A stretch of DNA of 64,000 bases from Cecembia rubra (GTDB taxonomy: Bacteria; Bacteroidota; Bacteroidia; Cytophagales; Cyclobacteriaceae). The stretch lies in contig NZ_PYGF01000001.1 in NCBI RefSeq assembly GCF_003014575.1, positions 806,001 to 870,000 on the forward strand, written 5' to 3'. Both the position numbers and the translations under genes were made by a program. Each line of letters starts with the position of its first letter. Positions within the stretch are counted from its first letter, which is position 1. Shown piece by piece: positions 37,095 to 44,923 of this stretch. The notes under the pieces are model-generated. The model was not told where the DNA came from, made no database searches, and saw nothing but the letters and a program-made list of their open reading frames with translations.

Positions 37095-39059
37095 ATGAAA
37101 ACAAAATTATGGTTACTGGCAGGAGCCGCTGTAGCAATGGCTCTAGCCAATGGGTGTAAACCTAAAGGAGCGCAATCTGCCCTCTCTGGTGATGCAGCCA
37201 GTAAAGTATATGTCGCCCCAGGCCAACATGATGAATTTTACAACATCATTTCCGGAGGGTTCAATGGACAAATGTCTGTAGTAGGTCTGCCTTCAGGCAG
37301 GGTATTTAAAATATTGCCGGTTTTCTCTGTCCATCCTGAAAACGGTTGGGGCTTTTCTGAAGAAACCAAGCCAATGTTGAATACTTCCCATGGATTTGTC
37401 CCTTGGGATGATTTGCACCATATCGCCATTTCCACTACCAATGCGGAACATGATGCCAGATGGGCTTTTGGTAATGCCAACAATACCCCCAGGATCGCAA
37501 GAGTGGACTTGACTACATTCAAAACTGTAGAAATCATCGAAATCCCCAATTCAGGTGGAAATCACTCCTCTCCATTCATTACGGAAAATACAGAATATGT
37601 GGTCGCAGGTACCAGATTCTCTGTGCCTACTGGTGATGATAACCAAAGGGATGTTCCGATTGAAACTTATAAAGAGAACTTCAGAGGTACGATTTCCTTT
37701 ATTTCAGTTGACAAAGAGCATGGAGATATGGATATCGCCTTCCAATTGGAAGCTCCTCCTTTCAACTTTGATTTAGCACGTGCAGGAAAGAAAAAATCCC
37801 ATGGATGGTTCTTTTTCTCTACATACAATACTGAAATGGCCCATACCCTTTTGGAAGTGAATGCTTCCCAAAAAGATAAGGACTTTATCATGGCGGTTAA
37901 CTGGAAAAAGGCTGAGGAATATATCAAACAAGGCAAAGGCAAGAAAGTCAAAGCAAAGTATGCCCATAACAAATGGAATGAGGAAACGCATATGGCAACT
38001 TCAGTGATCAAAGATGAGGTATTGTCTTTGGACCCGAGGGAGCTGAAAGACATTATCTACTTCATTCCTTGTCCAAAATCTCCACATGGAACCGATACTG
38101 ACCCAAGTGGAGAATATATTGTGGGTTCAGGTAAGCTGGCTGCCATTATCCCAGTATTCTCATTCACCAAAATGTTGAAAGCAATCGAAAATCAAGATTT
38201 TGAAGGTTCAGTTGACGGAATGCCAGTATTGAGATACGAGTCTGTACTACACGGTGAAGTAGAAAAACCAGGTTTGGGACCTCTACACACTGAGTTTGAC
38301 GGCAAAGGCAATGCCTATACTTCCTTCTTCGTTTCTTCTGAAGTAGTAAAATGGAACATTGAAACCTTGCAGGTATTGGACAGAGTCCCAACCTACTATT
38401 CTGTAGGTCACTTGATGATCCCTGGTGGACCTACCGGTAAACCCCATGGAAAATATTTGGTAGCGTACAACAAAATCACCAAAGACAGGTATTTGCCTAC
38501 CGGACCAGAATTGGCTCACTCAGCACAGCTTTATGATATTTCCGGAGACAAAATGCAGCTTTTGTTAGACTTCCCTACAATAGGTGAACCTCACTACGCA
38601 GAGGCATTCCCTGCCACATTGATCAAAGACAAACAGGTGAAATTCTATCCTTTAGAGAAAAACAACCATCCAAGAGCACTGAAGGGCATCAATGATGCCA
38701 GGGTGGTTAGAGAAGGAAATAAAGTTCACGTTTACATGACTACCATCAGGTCCAATTTTAGACCGGACAATATTGAAGGTATTCGTGTAGGTGATGAGGT
38801 TTATTTCCATGTCACAAACCTAGAGCAGGATTGGGATGTGCCCCATGGATTTGCTGTCAAAGGTGCCAATACTGCTGAGTTGTTGATCATGCCAGGAGAA
38901 ACCTCAACCTTAAAATGGATTCCTGACAGAGTGGGTGTGTTCCCATTCTACTGTACAGACTTCTGTTCAGCTTTGCATCAAGAAATGCAAGGTTATATCA
39001 GGGTCTCTCCAGCAGGAAGCAATGTACCGCTCAAATACAGTACCGGTGTAGCAGAATAG
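37095..39059 (+). CDS. nosZ: Nitrous oxide reductase, clade II, Sec-exported
   Basis: 654 residues. N-terminus MKTKLWLLAGAAVAMALANGC is a Sec/lipoprotein-like signal, not Tat, which marks the clade II (atypical) NosZ. The seven-bladed propeller carries the CuZ histidines (for example DDLHHIAIS, HDARWAFG, KSPHGTDTDPSGEY, GKPHGKYLVAYNK, GPLHTEFDGKG, EPHYAEAF). The C-terminal cupredoxin holds CuA ligands in WDVPHGFAVK and FYCTDFCSALHQEMQ. It reduces N2O to N2 in the periplasm. It is preceded by the membrane-cytochrome fusion and followed by nosLDFY. A hairpin at 39075 separates it from the next gene. Confidence 0.98.
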   Translation: MKTKLWLLAGAAVAMALANGCKPKGAQSALSGDAASKVYVAPGQHDEFYNIISGGFNGQMSVVGLPSGRVFKILPVFSVHPENGWGFSEETKPMLNTSHGFVPWDDLHHIAISTTNAEHDARWAFGNANNTPRIARVDLTTFKTVEIIEIPNSGGNHSSPFITENTEYVVAGTRFSVPTGDDNQRDVPIETYKENFRGTISFISVDKEHGDMDIAFQLEAPPFNFDLARAGKKKSHGWFFFSTYNTEMAHTLLEVNASQKDKDFIMAVNWKKAEEYIKQGKGKKVKAKYAHNKWNEETHMATSVIKDEVLSLDPRELKDIIYFIPCPKSPHGTDTDPSGEYIVGSGKLAAIIPVFSFTKMLKAIENQDFEGSVDGMPVLRYESVLHGEVEKPGLGPLHTEFDGKGNAYTSFFVSSEVVKWNIETLQVLDRVPTYYSVGHLMIPGGPTGKPHGKYLVAYNKITKDRYLPTGPELAHSAQLYDISGDKMQLLLDFPTIGEPHYAEAFPATLIKDKQVKFYPLEKNNHPRALKGINDARVVREGNKVHVYMTTIRSNFRPDNIEGIRVGDEVYFHVTNLEQDWDVPHGFAVKGANTAELLIMPGETSTLKWIPDRVGVFPFYCTDFCSALHQEMQGYIRVSPAGSNVPLKYSTGVAE

Positions 39060-39074
39060 TTGATAATCACCCCA

Positions 39075-39099
39075 TACCGCTGGCCCAGTGCCAGCGGTA
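39075..39099 (+). repeat. Strong hairpin just after nosZ
   Basis: TACCGCTGGC and GCCAGCGGTA form a perfect 10-bp stem with a 5-base loop. It has no T-run, so it is more likely an mRNA-processing or stabilising element than a full terminator. Confidence 0.6.
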
Positions 39100-39114
39100 C
39101 TTTACTCCAAAAAA

Positions 39115-39705
39115 ATGAAAAATATAAGCTCCGTTAACCGCTTACTTATCGCTTTATGCGCGGTGCTGATGATTTCAGCCTACTTTACTCCCTTGTGGCA
39201 GATCAGTCTTTGGGCACCCCAATATCCTGAAGGCCTCAATATGAAAATATGGATTGATCACTTAAGTGGGGATGTGGACATTATCAATGGTGTTAACCAC
39301 TACATTGGCATGAAGCATATTGGGGTAGAAATGTTTCCTGAATTCTCTTATTTGGTCTATGTATTTGGATTCATAATAGGATTTGGCTTTTTGGCTGCGG
39401 TGATCGGGAAAAGATGGTCCTTATACACATTCTTTTCAATGATTACGCTATTGGGTATTGGTGTTCTTGTGGACATGTACCTATGGGGCTATGACTATGG
39501 CCATAATCTCGATCCAACTGCTGCCATAAAAGTTCCGGGAATGGCCTATCAGCCACCATTGATAGGCTATAAGGAATTGCTGAATTTCCTGGCCTACTCA
39601 GGACCTGACACAGGAGGCTGGATTCTTGCTGCGGTAGGTTCCATCATGCTCTATGCGGTAGTTTCAGAAAAATTAAAAAGTAAAAAAGAAAAAGCTTTGG
39701 CCTAA
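39115..39705 (+). CDS. Membrane protein of the nos cluster, unknown function
   Basis: 196 residues from ATG 39115; an earlier start would run through the hairpin. Four to five membrane helices: about 8-26, 80-100, 105-127 and 165-183. Two periplasmic loops contain SLWAPQYPEGLNMKIW with VNHYIGMKHIG, and YDYGHNLDPTAAIKVPGMAY with YQPPLIGYKELL. The His/Met/Asp-rich loops could bind copper. Proteins of this type sit between nosZ and nosL in many Bacteroidota clade II clusters, and their exact role in NosZ maturation or electron transfer is not established. Confidence 0.75.
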   Translation: MKNISSVNRLLIALCAVLMISAYFTPLWQISLWAPQYPEGLNMKIWIDHLSGDVDIINGVNHYIGMKHIGVEMFPEFSYLVYVFGFIIGFGFLAAVIGKRWSLYTFFSMITLLGIGVLVDMYLWGYDYGHNLDPTAAIKVPGMAYQPPLIGYKELLNFLAYSGPDTGGWILAAVGSIMLYAVVSEKLKSKKEKALA

Positions 39706-39756
39706 TAGTCCAAAGACCTCTCTTTCATAACCATGACTAATTTAAATCCAAATACC

Positions 39757-40191
39757 ATGAAAACACATATTTTGCTATTGATATCCCTCTTTTTCTTGAT
39801 TTCCTGCAGCTCTGAACCAAGAGCCATCAACTATGGGGTGGATGTTTGTCATCATTGTAAAATGAAACTAATGGATCCTCATTATGGAGCTGAAGTGGTC
39901 ACCAAAAAAGGAAAAGTATACATCTTCGATGATGTGAATTGCCTGATGTCCTTCCTGGAATCCGAAGAAATCAAAGAAGAAACTATCCAGCACCTGCTCA
40001 TTACAGACTATGAAAATCCTGAAATTTTGACAGATGCTACCATGGCTTTCTATTTAAAATCTGATCAGTTCAAAACGCCAATGGCCAGTCAGATTGTGGC
40101 ATTTTCAGATTATGAAACCCTGAAAAGTTACAAGGCCAAAAATGGAGGAGTATATATGGCCTGGGGCGAATTGACCACTCAGTTCAAGTAA
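39757..40191 (+). CDS. nosL: Copper chaperone lipoprotein NosL
   Basis: 144 residues from ATG 39757, which gives the lipoprotein signal MKTHILLLISLFFLISC directly. The NosL copper site is VCHHCKMKLMDPHYGAEVV (Cys-x2-Cys-x-Met). It then has DDVNCLMSFLE and a C-terminal YMAWGELTTQF. It delivers Cu(I) to apo-NosZ at the periplasmic face with the NosDFY machine encoded next. The gap to nosD is 58 bp. Confidence 0.93.
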   Translation: MKTHILLLISLFFLISCSSEPRAINYGVDVCHHCKMKLMDPHYGAEVVTKKGKVYIFDDVNCLMSFLESEEIKEETIQHLLITDYENPEILTDATMAFYLKSDQFKTPMASQIVAFSDYETLKSYKAKNGGVYMAWGELTTQFK

Positions 40192-40249
40192 AATCCATAA
40201 AAGCCTAAAGTCAGAATGGACTTGGCAATTTGACCAAAACACATCAATC

Positions 40250-41494
40250 ATGAAAGCCACACACATCATCATAGGCCTGCTTTTGATATGGTTTATACCC
40301 ACCCAAGCTGCCATCATCGAATTGAAGCCCGGAAACTCAATTCAGGAAGCCATCAATCAGGCTGCTGAAGGAGACACACTGAAAATATTACCTGGAATTT
40401 ACCTGGAACATGAAATCATTATAAGAAAGCCTTTGACCCTAATTGGAGTGGATTATCCCACCATTGATGCCATGGACAAAGGCAATGTGATTATCGTTGC
40501 CGCAGAAAATGTGCATATTGAAGGGCTGAGAATCATCAGGACCGGAAAATCTAACCTGGATGATTCTGCAGGTATTAAATTTTTCGATTCAAAAAACTGT
40601 ACAATTATCAACAACCGGCTGGAACAAACATTCTTTGGACTACACTTTTCCAATTCTTCCAATCTGACTATCAAAAACAACACCCTCATTTCTGTTGCAG
40701 AAAGGGAGTTCCAGACCGGAAATGGCATCCATCTTTGGAAATGCAAGGATTCATTTATTGAAAACAACTTTATCCAAGGACATAGAGATGGTATATACCT
40801 GGAATTTGTCACCAATACAGAAAGTAATCATAACATGGTATTGGAGAATAAAAGGTACGGCCTGCATTTTATGTTTTCCCATGAAAACAGTTATTACAAA
40901 AATACTTTCAAAAGAAATGGTGCGGGTGTAGCAGTGATGTACACCAGAAATGTCATCATGAAGGAGAACATTTTCGAAGAAAACTGGGGTGCCAGTGCTT
41001 ACGGAATTCTCCTAAAAGACATTACCGATTCCGAGGTAATTGGAAATATCTTCAGAAAGAACACCATCGGAATTTATATGGAAGGAAGCAGCCGGACAAT
41101 ATTTAAGCGGAATGAATTCAACCAAAACGGCTGGGCAATAAAATTGATGGCAAGCTGCGACCAAAATACCTTTGAAGCCAATAATTTTTTAGGAAATACA
41201 TTTGACATCAGTACAAATGGTTCTGTGGTCTTAAATACCCTGACCAAAAATTATTGGGACAAATATGAAGGTTATGACCTCAACAAAGACAGAATAGGTG
41301 ACATTCCCTACAGACCCATCAACCTATTCAGTGTAATAGTAGAAAAAATACCTTCTGCAGTAATTCTATGGAGGAGTTTTCTGGTGACACTTTTGGATAG
41401 AATGGAAAAAGTAATACCATCCATCACACCTGAAAATATGATTGATCACTCACCTAAAATGAATCCTTATGATTTCCGTACAGCAAATTCATAA
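40250..41494 (+). CDS. nosD: Periplasmic beta-helix protein NosD
   Basis: 414 residues. Signal peptide ends PTQAAI. The body is a right-handed parallel beta-helix with repeats such as NNRLEQTFFGLHFSNSSNL, NTFKRNGAGVAVMYTR and NIFRKNTIGIYMEG, then the family's NYWDKYEGYDLNKDRIGD. It receives copper/sulfur cargo or energy from NosFY and helps assemble the CuZ cluster of NosZ. Its end overlaps nosF by 26 bp, showing tight coupling. Confidence 0.96.
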   Translation: MKATHIIIGLLLIWFIPTQAAIIELKPGNSIQEAINQAAEGDTLKILPGIYLEHEIIIRKPLTLIGVDYPTIDAMDKGNVIIVAAENVHIEGLRIIRTGKSNLDDSAGIKFFDSKNCTIINNRLEQTFFGLHFSNSSNLTIKNNTLISVAEREFQTGNGIHLWKCKDSFIENNFIQGHRDGIYLEFVTNTESNHNMVLENKRYGLHFMFSHENSYYKNTFKRNGAGVAVMYTRNVIMKENIFEENWGASAYGILLKDITDSEVIGNIFRKNTIGIYMEGSSRTIFKRNEFNQNGWAIKLMASCDQNTFEANNFLGNTFDISTNGSVVLNTLTKNYWDKYEGYDLNKDRIGDIPYRPINLFSVIVEKIPSAVILWRSFLVTLLDRMEKVIPSITPENMIDHSPKMNPYDFRTANS

Positions 41495-42212
41495 AAAATT
41501 CGGCAAACTTGAGGTTTTAAAAGACTTCAACCTTGAGTTTGAAGCCGGTAATAGCTACGCTTTGATGGGGCCTAACGGGTCCGGAAAAACAACTTTGATC
41601 AAGATCATTCTAGGTATGGTCATCCCAAATTCAGGAGATGTTTTGGTACAGGGAGAAGCTATCAAAGGAAACTATGCTTACCGATCAAAAATCGGTTATA
41701 TGCCACAGATAGGCAGGTATCCCGAAAATATCAAAATAGGCCAGTTATTCTCCATGATGCAGGACATCCGCCCCGAAATCAAATCCTATGATATGGAATT
41801 GGTAAATGACTTTGGCTTGAACGAGATGTTGGACAAACCCATGCATACCCTCAGTGGGGGAACAAGGCAAAAAGTAAGTGCAGCTTTGGCTTTTATGTTC
41901 CAACCGGACATCCTTATCCTAGATGAGCCTACGGCAGGCCTTGATCCAATAGCTGTTGAACTGCTAAAAACCAAAATCAAGAAAGAACGGGAAAAAGGAA
42001 AATTGATCATCATTACCTCTCATATCCTGAGTGAATTGGAAGAATTAACCAATCATGCCATCTATATATTTGAAGGTGATGTGTTTTTCAATGATACTGT
42101 GGAAAGTCTTAAAGAGATCACAGGAGAAAACCGCTTCTCAACTGCCATTGCCAGGCTAATGGAGTGGAGTTTAAAAAAAAATACCATAAAAACTGAATTG
42201 AGCCATGTTTAA
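41469..42212 (+). CDS. nosF: ABC transporter ATPase NosF
   Basis: 247 residues. Walker A GPNGSGKTT (about 34-42), ABC signature LSGGTRQKVS (about 131-140), Walker B ILILDEPTAGLD and the H-loop IITSHILSE. It pairs with the NosY permease to drive NosD-linked CuZ assembly. The start ATG at 41469 lies inside the end of nosD. The stop overlaps nosY by 8 bp. Confidence 0.97.
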   Translation: MISVQQIHKKFGKLEVLKDFNLEFEAGNSYALMGPNGSGKTTLIKIILGMVIPNSGDVLVQGEAIKGNYAYRSKIGYMPQIGRYPENIKIGQLFSMMQDIRPEIKSYDMELVNDFGLNEMLDKPMHTLSGGTRQKVSAALAFMFQPDILILDEPTAGLDPIAVELLKTKIKKEREKGKLIIITSHILSELEELTNHAIYIFEGDVFFNDTVESLKEITGENRFSTAIARLMEWSLKKNTIKTELSHV

Positions 42213-42972
42213 GTTATTAAAATACTCCCTTTTGGACATCGTAAAGTCAAGATTTGCCCTGCTTTACACTGTTTTTCTGATACTTGTGGCCATTTCGATC
42301 TATCAGGTTTCAGAGGATATGAGCAAGGTGTCCCTGAGTTTGTTGAATATTATGCTGATGATGGTGCCATTGATAGCTGCTATCTTCGCCACCACACATT
42401 TTTTCAACAACCTTGAATTTACAGAATTGATGCTTGCCCAGCCAGTAAAAAGAAGAGATGTATTTCTCAGCCAAATCCTTGCGGTGATTGTTGTCCTCAG
42501 TCTGGCCATAATTATTGGTTTTGGAGTTCCAATGATCCTCTGGGGTGCAGATGTCACTGTGCTTACCTTACTGGGAATAGGTATTGGTCTAAGTATCATA
42601 TTTGCAGGATTGGCCTTTATGGCTTCAGTTTTGACCAGAGACAAGGCAAAGGCCATTGGGATCAGCTTATCGTTTTGGATTTACTTCTCCTTAGTTTATG
42701 ACGGCTTTGTCCTCTATCTGATTTATTCCCTTTCGGATTATCCTTTAGAAAAGACCACTTTAGGACTTGTATTTTTCAATCCGGTGGACTTGGGCAGAAT
42801 CATCATGCTGATGCAACTCGATATTTCAGCTCTAATGGGATACACTGGAGCATTTTTCCAGCAATTCTTCGGTTCGGCCAAAGGTATTCTCCTCTCCTCA
42901 GCGATGATGTTGATCTGGATGCTCTGGCCTATGGGAGTCGCCATGAGGGTATTCAGGAAGAAAGACTTCTAG
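42205..42972 (+). CDS. nosY: ABC transporter permease NosY
   Basis: 255 residues with six membrane helices and the ABC-2 permease layout: IVKSRFALLYTVFL, ATHFFNNLEFTELMLAQPVKRRDV (the coupling region, split over helices) and FFNPVDLGRIIMLMQLD, typical of NosY. It forms the membrane dimer that binds NosF and NosD. It is the last gene of the nos operon, with a terminator 30 bp later. Confidence 0.95.
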   Translation: MFKLLKYSLLDIVKSRFALLYTVFLILVAISIYQVSEDMSKVSLSLLNIMLMMVPLIAAIFATTHFFNNLEFTELMLAQPVKRRDVFLSQILAVIVVLSLAIIIGFGVPMILWGADVTVLTLLGIGIGLSIIFAGLAFMASVLTRDKAKAIGISLSFWIYFSLVYDGFVLYLIYSLSDYPLEKTTLGLVFFNPVDLGRIIMLMQLDISALMGYTGAFFQQFFGSAKGILLSSAMMLIWMLWPMGVAMRVFRKKDF

Positions 42973-43002
42973 GCTTAAATTCCATATACTTATCCTTACA
43001 TT

Positions 43003-43031
43003 AGCCGGGTTTTGAATAAGGCCCGGCTTTT
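43003..43031 (+). terminator. Terminator of the nos operon
   Basis: AGCCGGG and CCCGGCT stem, 12-base loop, then TTTTCCTTT on the plus strand. Confidence 0.85.
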
Positions 43032-43285
43032 CCTTTACAAAGGGGAAGTTTATGGAATTTCATACTGATCCGGGTATTAAGTGATCTTTTTGGCTCAAAA
43101 AAGAAGTCTTGATTTGTTGAACCCTCCATCCTGCCATTTATTACCCATTCCAAAGAAAATTGAAGGTCTTCCTGGATCAAATAACAGAATGTTAAATCCT
43201 TGTTCATCAGAAATCCCTATTTGGATTCCAAAATGATAAGTCTGGCAAATGATCGGTTCATTAATGAATAGGTCCAATGAATGGC
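43032..43285 (-). other. Non-coding or decayed stretch between nosY and the small FNR-linked gene
   Basis: Two overlapping minus-strand frames (43095-43277 from TTG, and 43001-43207 from ATG) give protein-like text (FGIQIGISDEQG; SLEWVINGRMEGS) in different registers. They may be pieces of a frameshifted gene or the 3' untranslated part of the gene at 43286. I cannot support a functional gene. Confidence 0.25.
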
Positions 43286-43552
43286 TTAGGAAATAGCTGA
43301 AGACTGTTTATTGTAATTCAACAGGATTTCTTCCTTCACATTTTGGTGATTATTTTTCTCGTTATTATTCTGCTTATCCAATCTCTTTTCCAGCTCAAAA
43401 TTTCTCTCCCAGGACAATTCAGGTATTTCATTATTCTTACACAAAAGTTCTGTAAAACACTCTTTAAACAAATAGAAATCAGCCTTTATCACAGAATCCC
43501 CCATTGCATTAATCAGTAAGATCGGAGAAAGTAAAATATGAAGGAGCTTCAC
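43286..43552 (-). CDS. Small exported protein (88 residues), unknown, with FNR-type promoter
   Basis: A GTG start (complement of 43550-43552) opens 88 codons. The first 20 residues (MKLLHILLSPILLINAMG) look like a short signal peptide or anchor. The rest has two Cys (KECFTELLCKNN) and a strongly charged Asn/Lys/Glu tail (RLDKQNNNEKNNHQ). I recognise no family. The case for a real gene is mostly the promoter: a perfect TGATTTAAATCA box and TAATTTTG at the same spacing as the nrfH and nirK promoters, with the predicted transcript start 8 bp before the GTG. It lies between the nos operon and the NnrS-like gene. Confidence 0.5.
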   Translation of the reverse strand: MKLLHILLSPILLINAMGDSVIKADFYLFKECFTELLCKNNEIPELSWERNFELEKRLDKQNNNEKNNHQNVKEEILLNYNKQSSAIS

Positions 43553-43566
43553 TGAGTTTTTCTGAA

Positions 43567-43574
43567 CAAAATTA
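43567..43574 (-). promoter_or_regulatory. -7 element for the small FNR-linked gene
   Basis: TAATTTTG on the minus strand is an exact TAnnTTTG and identical to the nrfH -7 element. Confidence 0.55.
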
Positions 43575-43596
43575 CTTTTTCACATTGCCTTGTTAA

Positions 43597-43608
43597 TGAT
43601 TTAAATCA
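43597..43608 (-). promoter_or_regulatory. FNR/Crp-type box before the small gene at 43286-43552
   Basis: TGATTTAAATCA, a perfect palindrome, centred 28.5 bp upstream of the -7 element. Confidence 0.6.
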
Positions 43609-43660
43609 CAGTTTTTAGAACTTCCATTGTATCAACTTGGACAGCGCCAATGCAATTTAA

Positions 43661-44770
43661 TTACCCTTGCACCTCTTTATTCCCAGACAATATGGAAGCC
43701 TTCCTCATTATGTATTTACCCCTAAGGTTCTTACTGATGACAATTGTGGCCATTGTCACAAAAATCAGTAAGATGGACCAAGCATTCAAGACTCCAAAAG
43801 CCTTTCTCATTTCAGGAAATTCGAAAATAGAACTCAAAATTCTCCCCAACAAGGTTAATTGGAAAAAGCCCCAAAAAGGCCAGATTACAAGATGATAGGG
43901 ACTTTCCTTTATATTCAAAACCATGGGGAGTATAATGGGGGCATGGGCCCAGATCATTGAGAAAGTAAAGCCTAGGAAGAAAGTATGTAAGTATAAATCA
44001 TAGTAAAAAATATGATTCTGAAAGAAGAGAAGGATGATCCCATTTAGCGTCAGCCAGACATAACCCACTCTAAGACCAATGCCAATAAATTTATACTGAT
44101 TTGCTTTTTTAGAAGCTATTTTGGCCATATCAAAATGGAGAAGCCAGAATGAAATAAAGATTGCCGAAGCTCCCATTAGCCAATTGCCATGCTGGTGAAA
44201 TGGTGTCCAGATTCCAATCAAAAACAAAGCAAGTAAGCCATGTAGGGCATTTTTAGCCCATTTTGGAGTGGGTAAGAATTTACTTAGCTCCAACCTTTCT
44301 CCTATGATTGTAAACAAAATAAAACCTATCCACCAAGTAGTAGCAGCAGCTACAAGGCCAGTTTGAATCAGCACAAAATTACCTGCCATCCAAAATACTG
44401 CCCCCAAACTCATGATAAACTGGTGTAATGCCGGATGTTTTAGGGTTTGTAAGTACATAATAGCCAATAATCCCATACTTGCTATTAATAAAGTCCACTT
44501 CCCTGGGAAAGTCCATCCCGCCATCATCAACGGGACAGACATTCCACAAATCAAAGGAACCAACAACCAAATTCTTTGCTTCATGACCATAGCACGTTCC
44601 AGGGAAATCAATGTCCCTAAAAAACCTCCCACCATCCATATTCCATGATTTGCTGCAGCCTCTGGGATCTGAAATTCAGTGTAGCCCAATCGGATACCAC
44701 CACCGGAGATTCCTGCAATCAAGCCTAAAATCACCAGAGGAAACAGAAATATTGGTTTGATGCTATTCAT
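43661..44770 (-). CDS. NnrS-like polytopic membrane protein
   Basis: 369 residues with about 11-12 membrane helices. NHGIWMVGGFLGTLISLERAM near residue 41 and HTFFLGFTFSMIWAHAPIILPMVL near residue 275 resemble the haem/copper membrane proteins of the NnrS type linked to NO metabolism. Conserved His residues (HQHGNWLMG, LHFDM, FYYDLYLHTFF) could bind metal. The canonical NnrS HEM motif is not obvious, so the assignment is at superfamily level. Two Rrf2-type operators lie directly upstream, one ending 6 bp before the ATG, which supports a role in nitrosative-stress relief. Confidence 0.7.
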   Translation of the reverse strand: MNSIKPIFLFPLVILGLIAGISGGGIRLGYTEFQIPEAAANHGIWMVGGFLGTLISLERAMVMKQRIWLLVPLICGMSVPLMMAGWTFPGKWTLLIASMGLLAIMYLQTLKHPALHQFIMSLGAVFWMAGNFVLIQTGLVAAATTWWIGFILFTIIGERLELSKFLPTPKWAKNALHGLLALFLIGIWTPFHQHGNWLMGASAIFISFWLLHFDMAKIASKKANQYKFIGIGLRVGYVWLTLNGIILLFFQNHIFYYDLYLHTFFLGFTFSMIWAHAPIILPMVLNIKESPYHLVIWPFWGFFQLTLLGRILSSIFEFPEMRKAFGVLNAWSILLIFVTMATIVISKNLRGKYIMRKASILSGNKEVQG

Positions 44771-44775
44771 ACTAT

Positions 44776-44795
44776 AAAGGATATTTTTATCCTTT
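44776..44795 (-). promoter_or_regulatory. Rrf2-type operator overlapping the NnrS-like gene start region
   Basis: AAAGGATATTTTTATCCTTT, the cleanest copy of the motif, 6 bp from the ATG. Confidence 0.65.
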
Positions 44796-44865
44796 TTTTA
44801 AGTGTTAAAAAAGGGGAAATTCATATCCCCTTCATTTCTGTTTCAAAGCTAGCAAAATAACATTA

Positions 44866-44884
44866 TCGGACAAATATATCCTTT
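44866..44884 (-). promoter_or_regulatory. Second Rrf2-type operator upstream of the NnrS-like gene
   Basis: TCGGACAAATATATCCTTT. Read on the minus strand it begins AAAGGATATATTTGTCC, the same 17-mer as at 34022 before rrf2-B. Confidence 0.6.
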
Positions 44885-44923
44885 ATTTTTTTGATAAAAT
44901 CGGGAAGAAAATTGTTTCCTGAA

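Noticed and set aside
43001-43277. Two short minus-strand frames as genes
   Set aside because: They overlap in different registers. One starts with TTG, the other runs into the nos terminator. At most they are remnants.
43735-43748. GATGACAATTGTGG resembling an FNR-type box
   Set aside because: Only one half-site is intact, and it lies inside the NnrS-like coding region.
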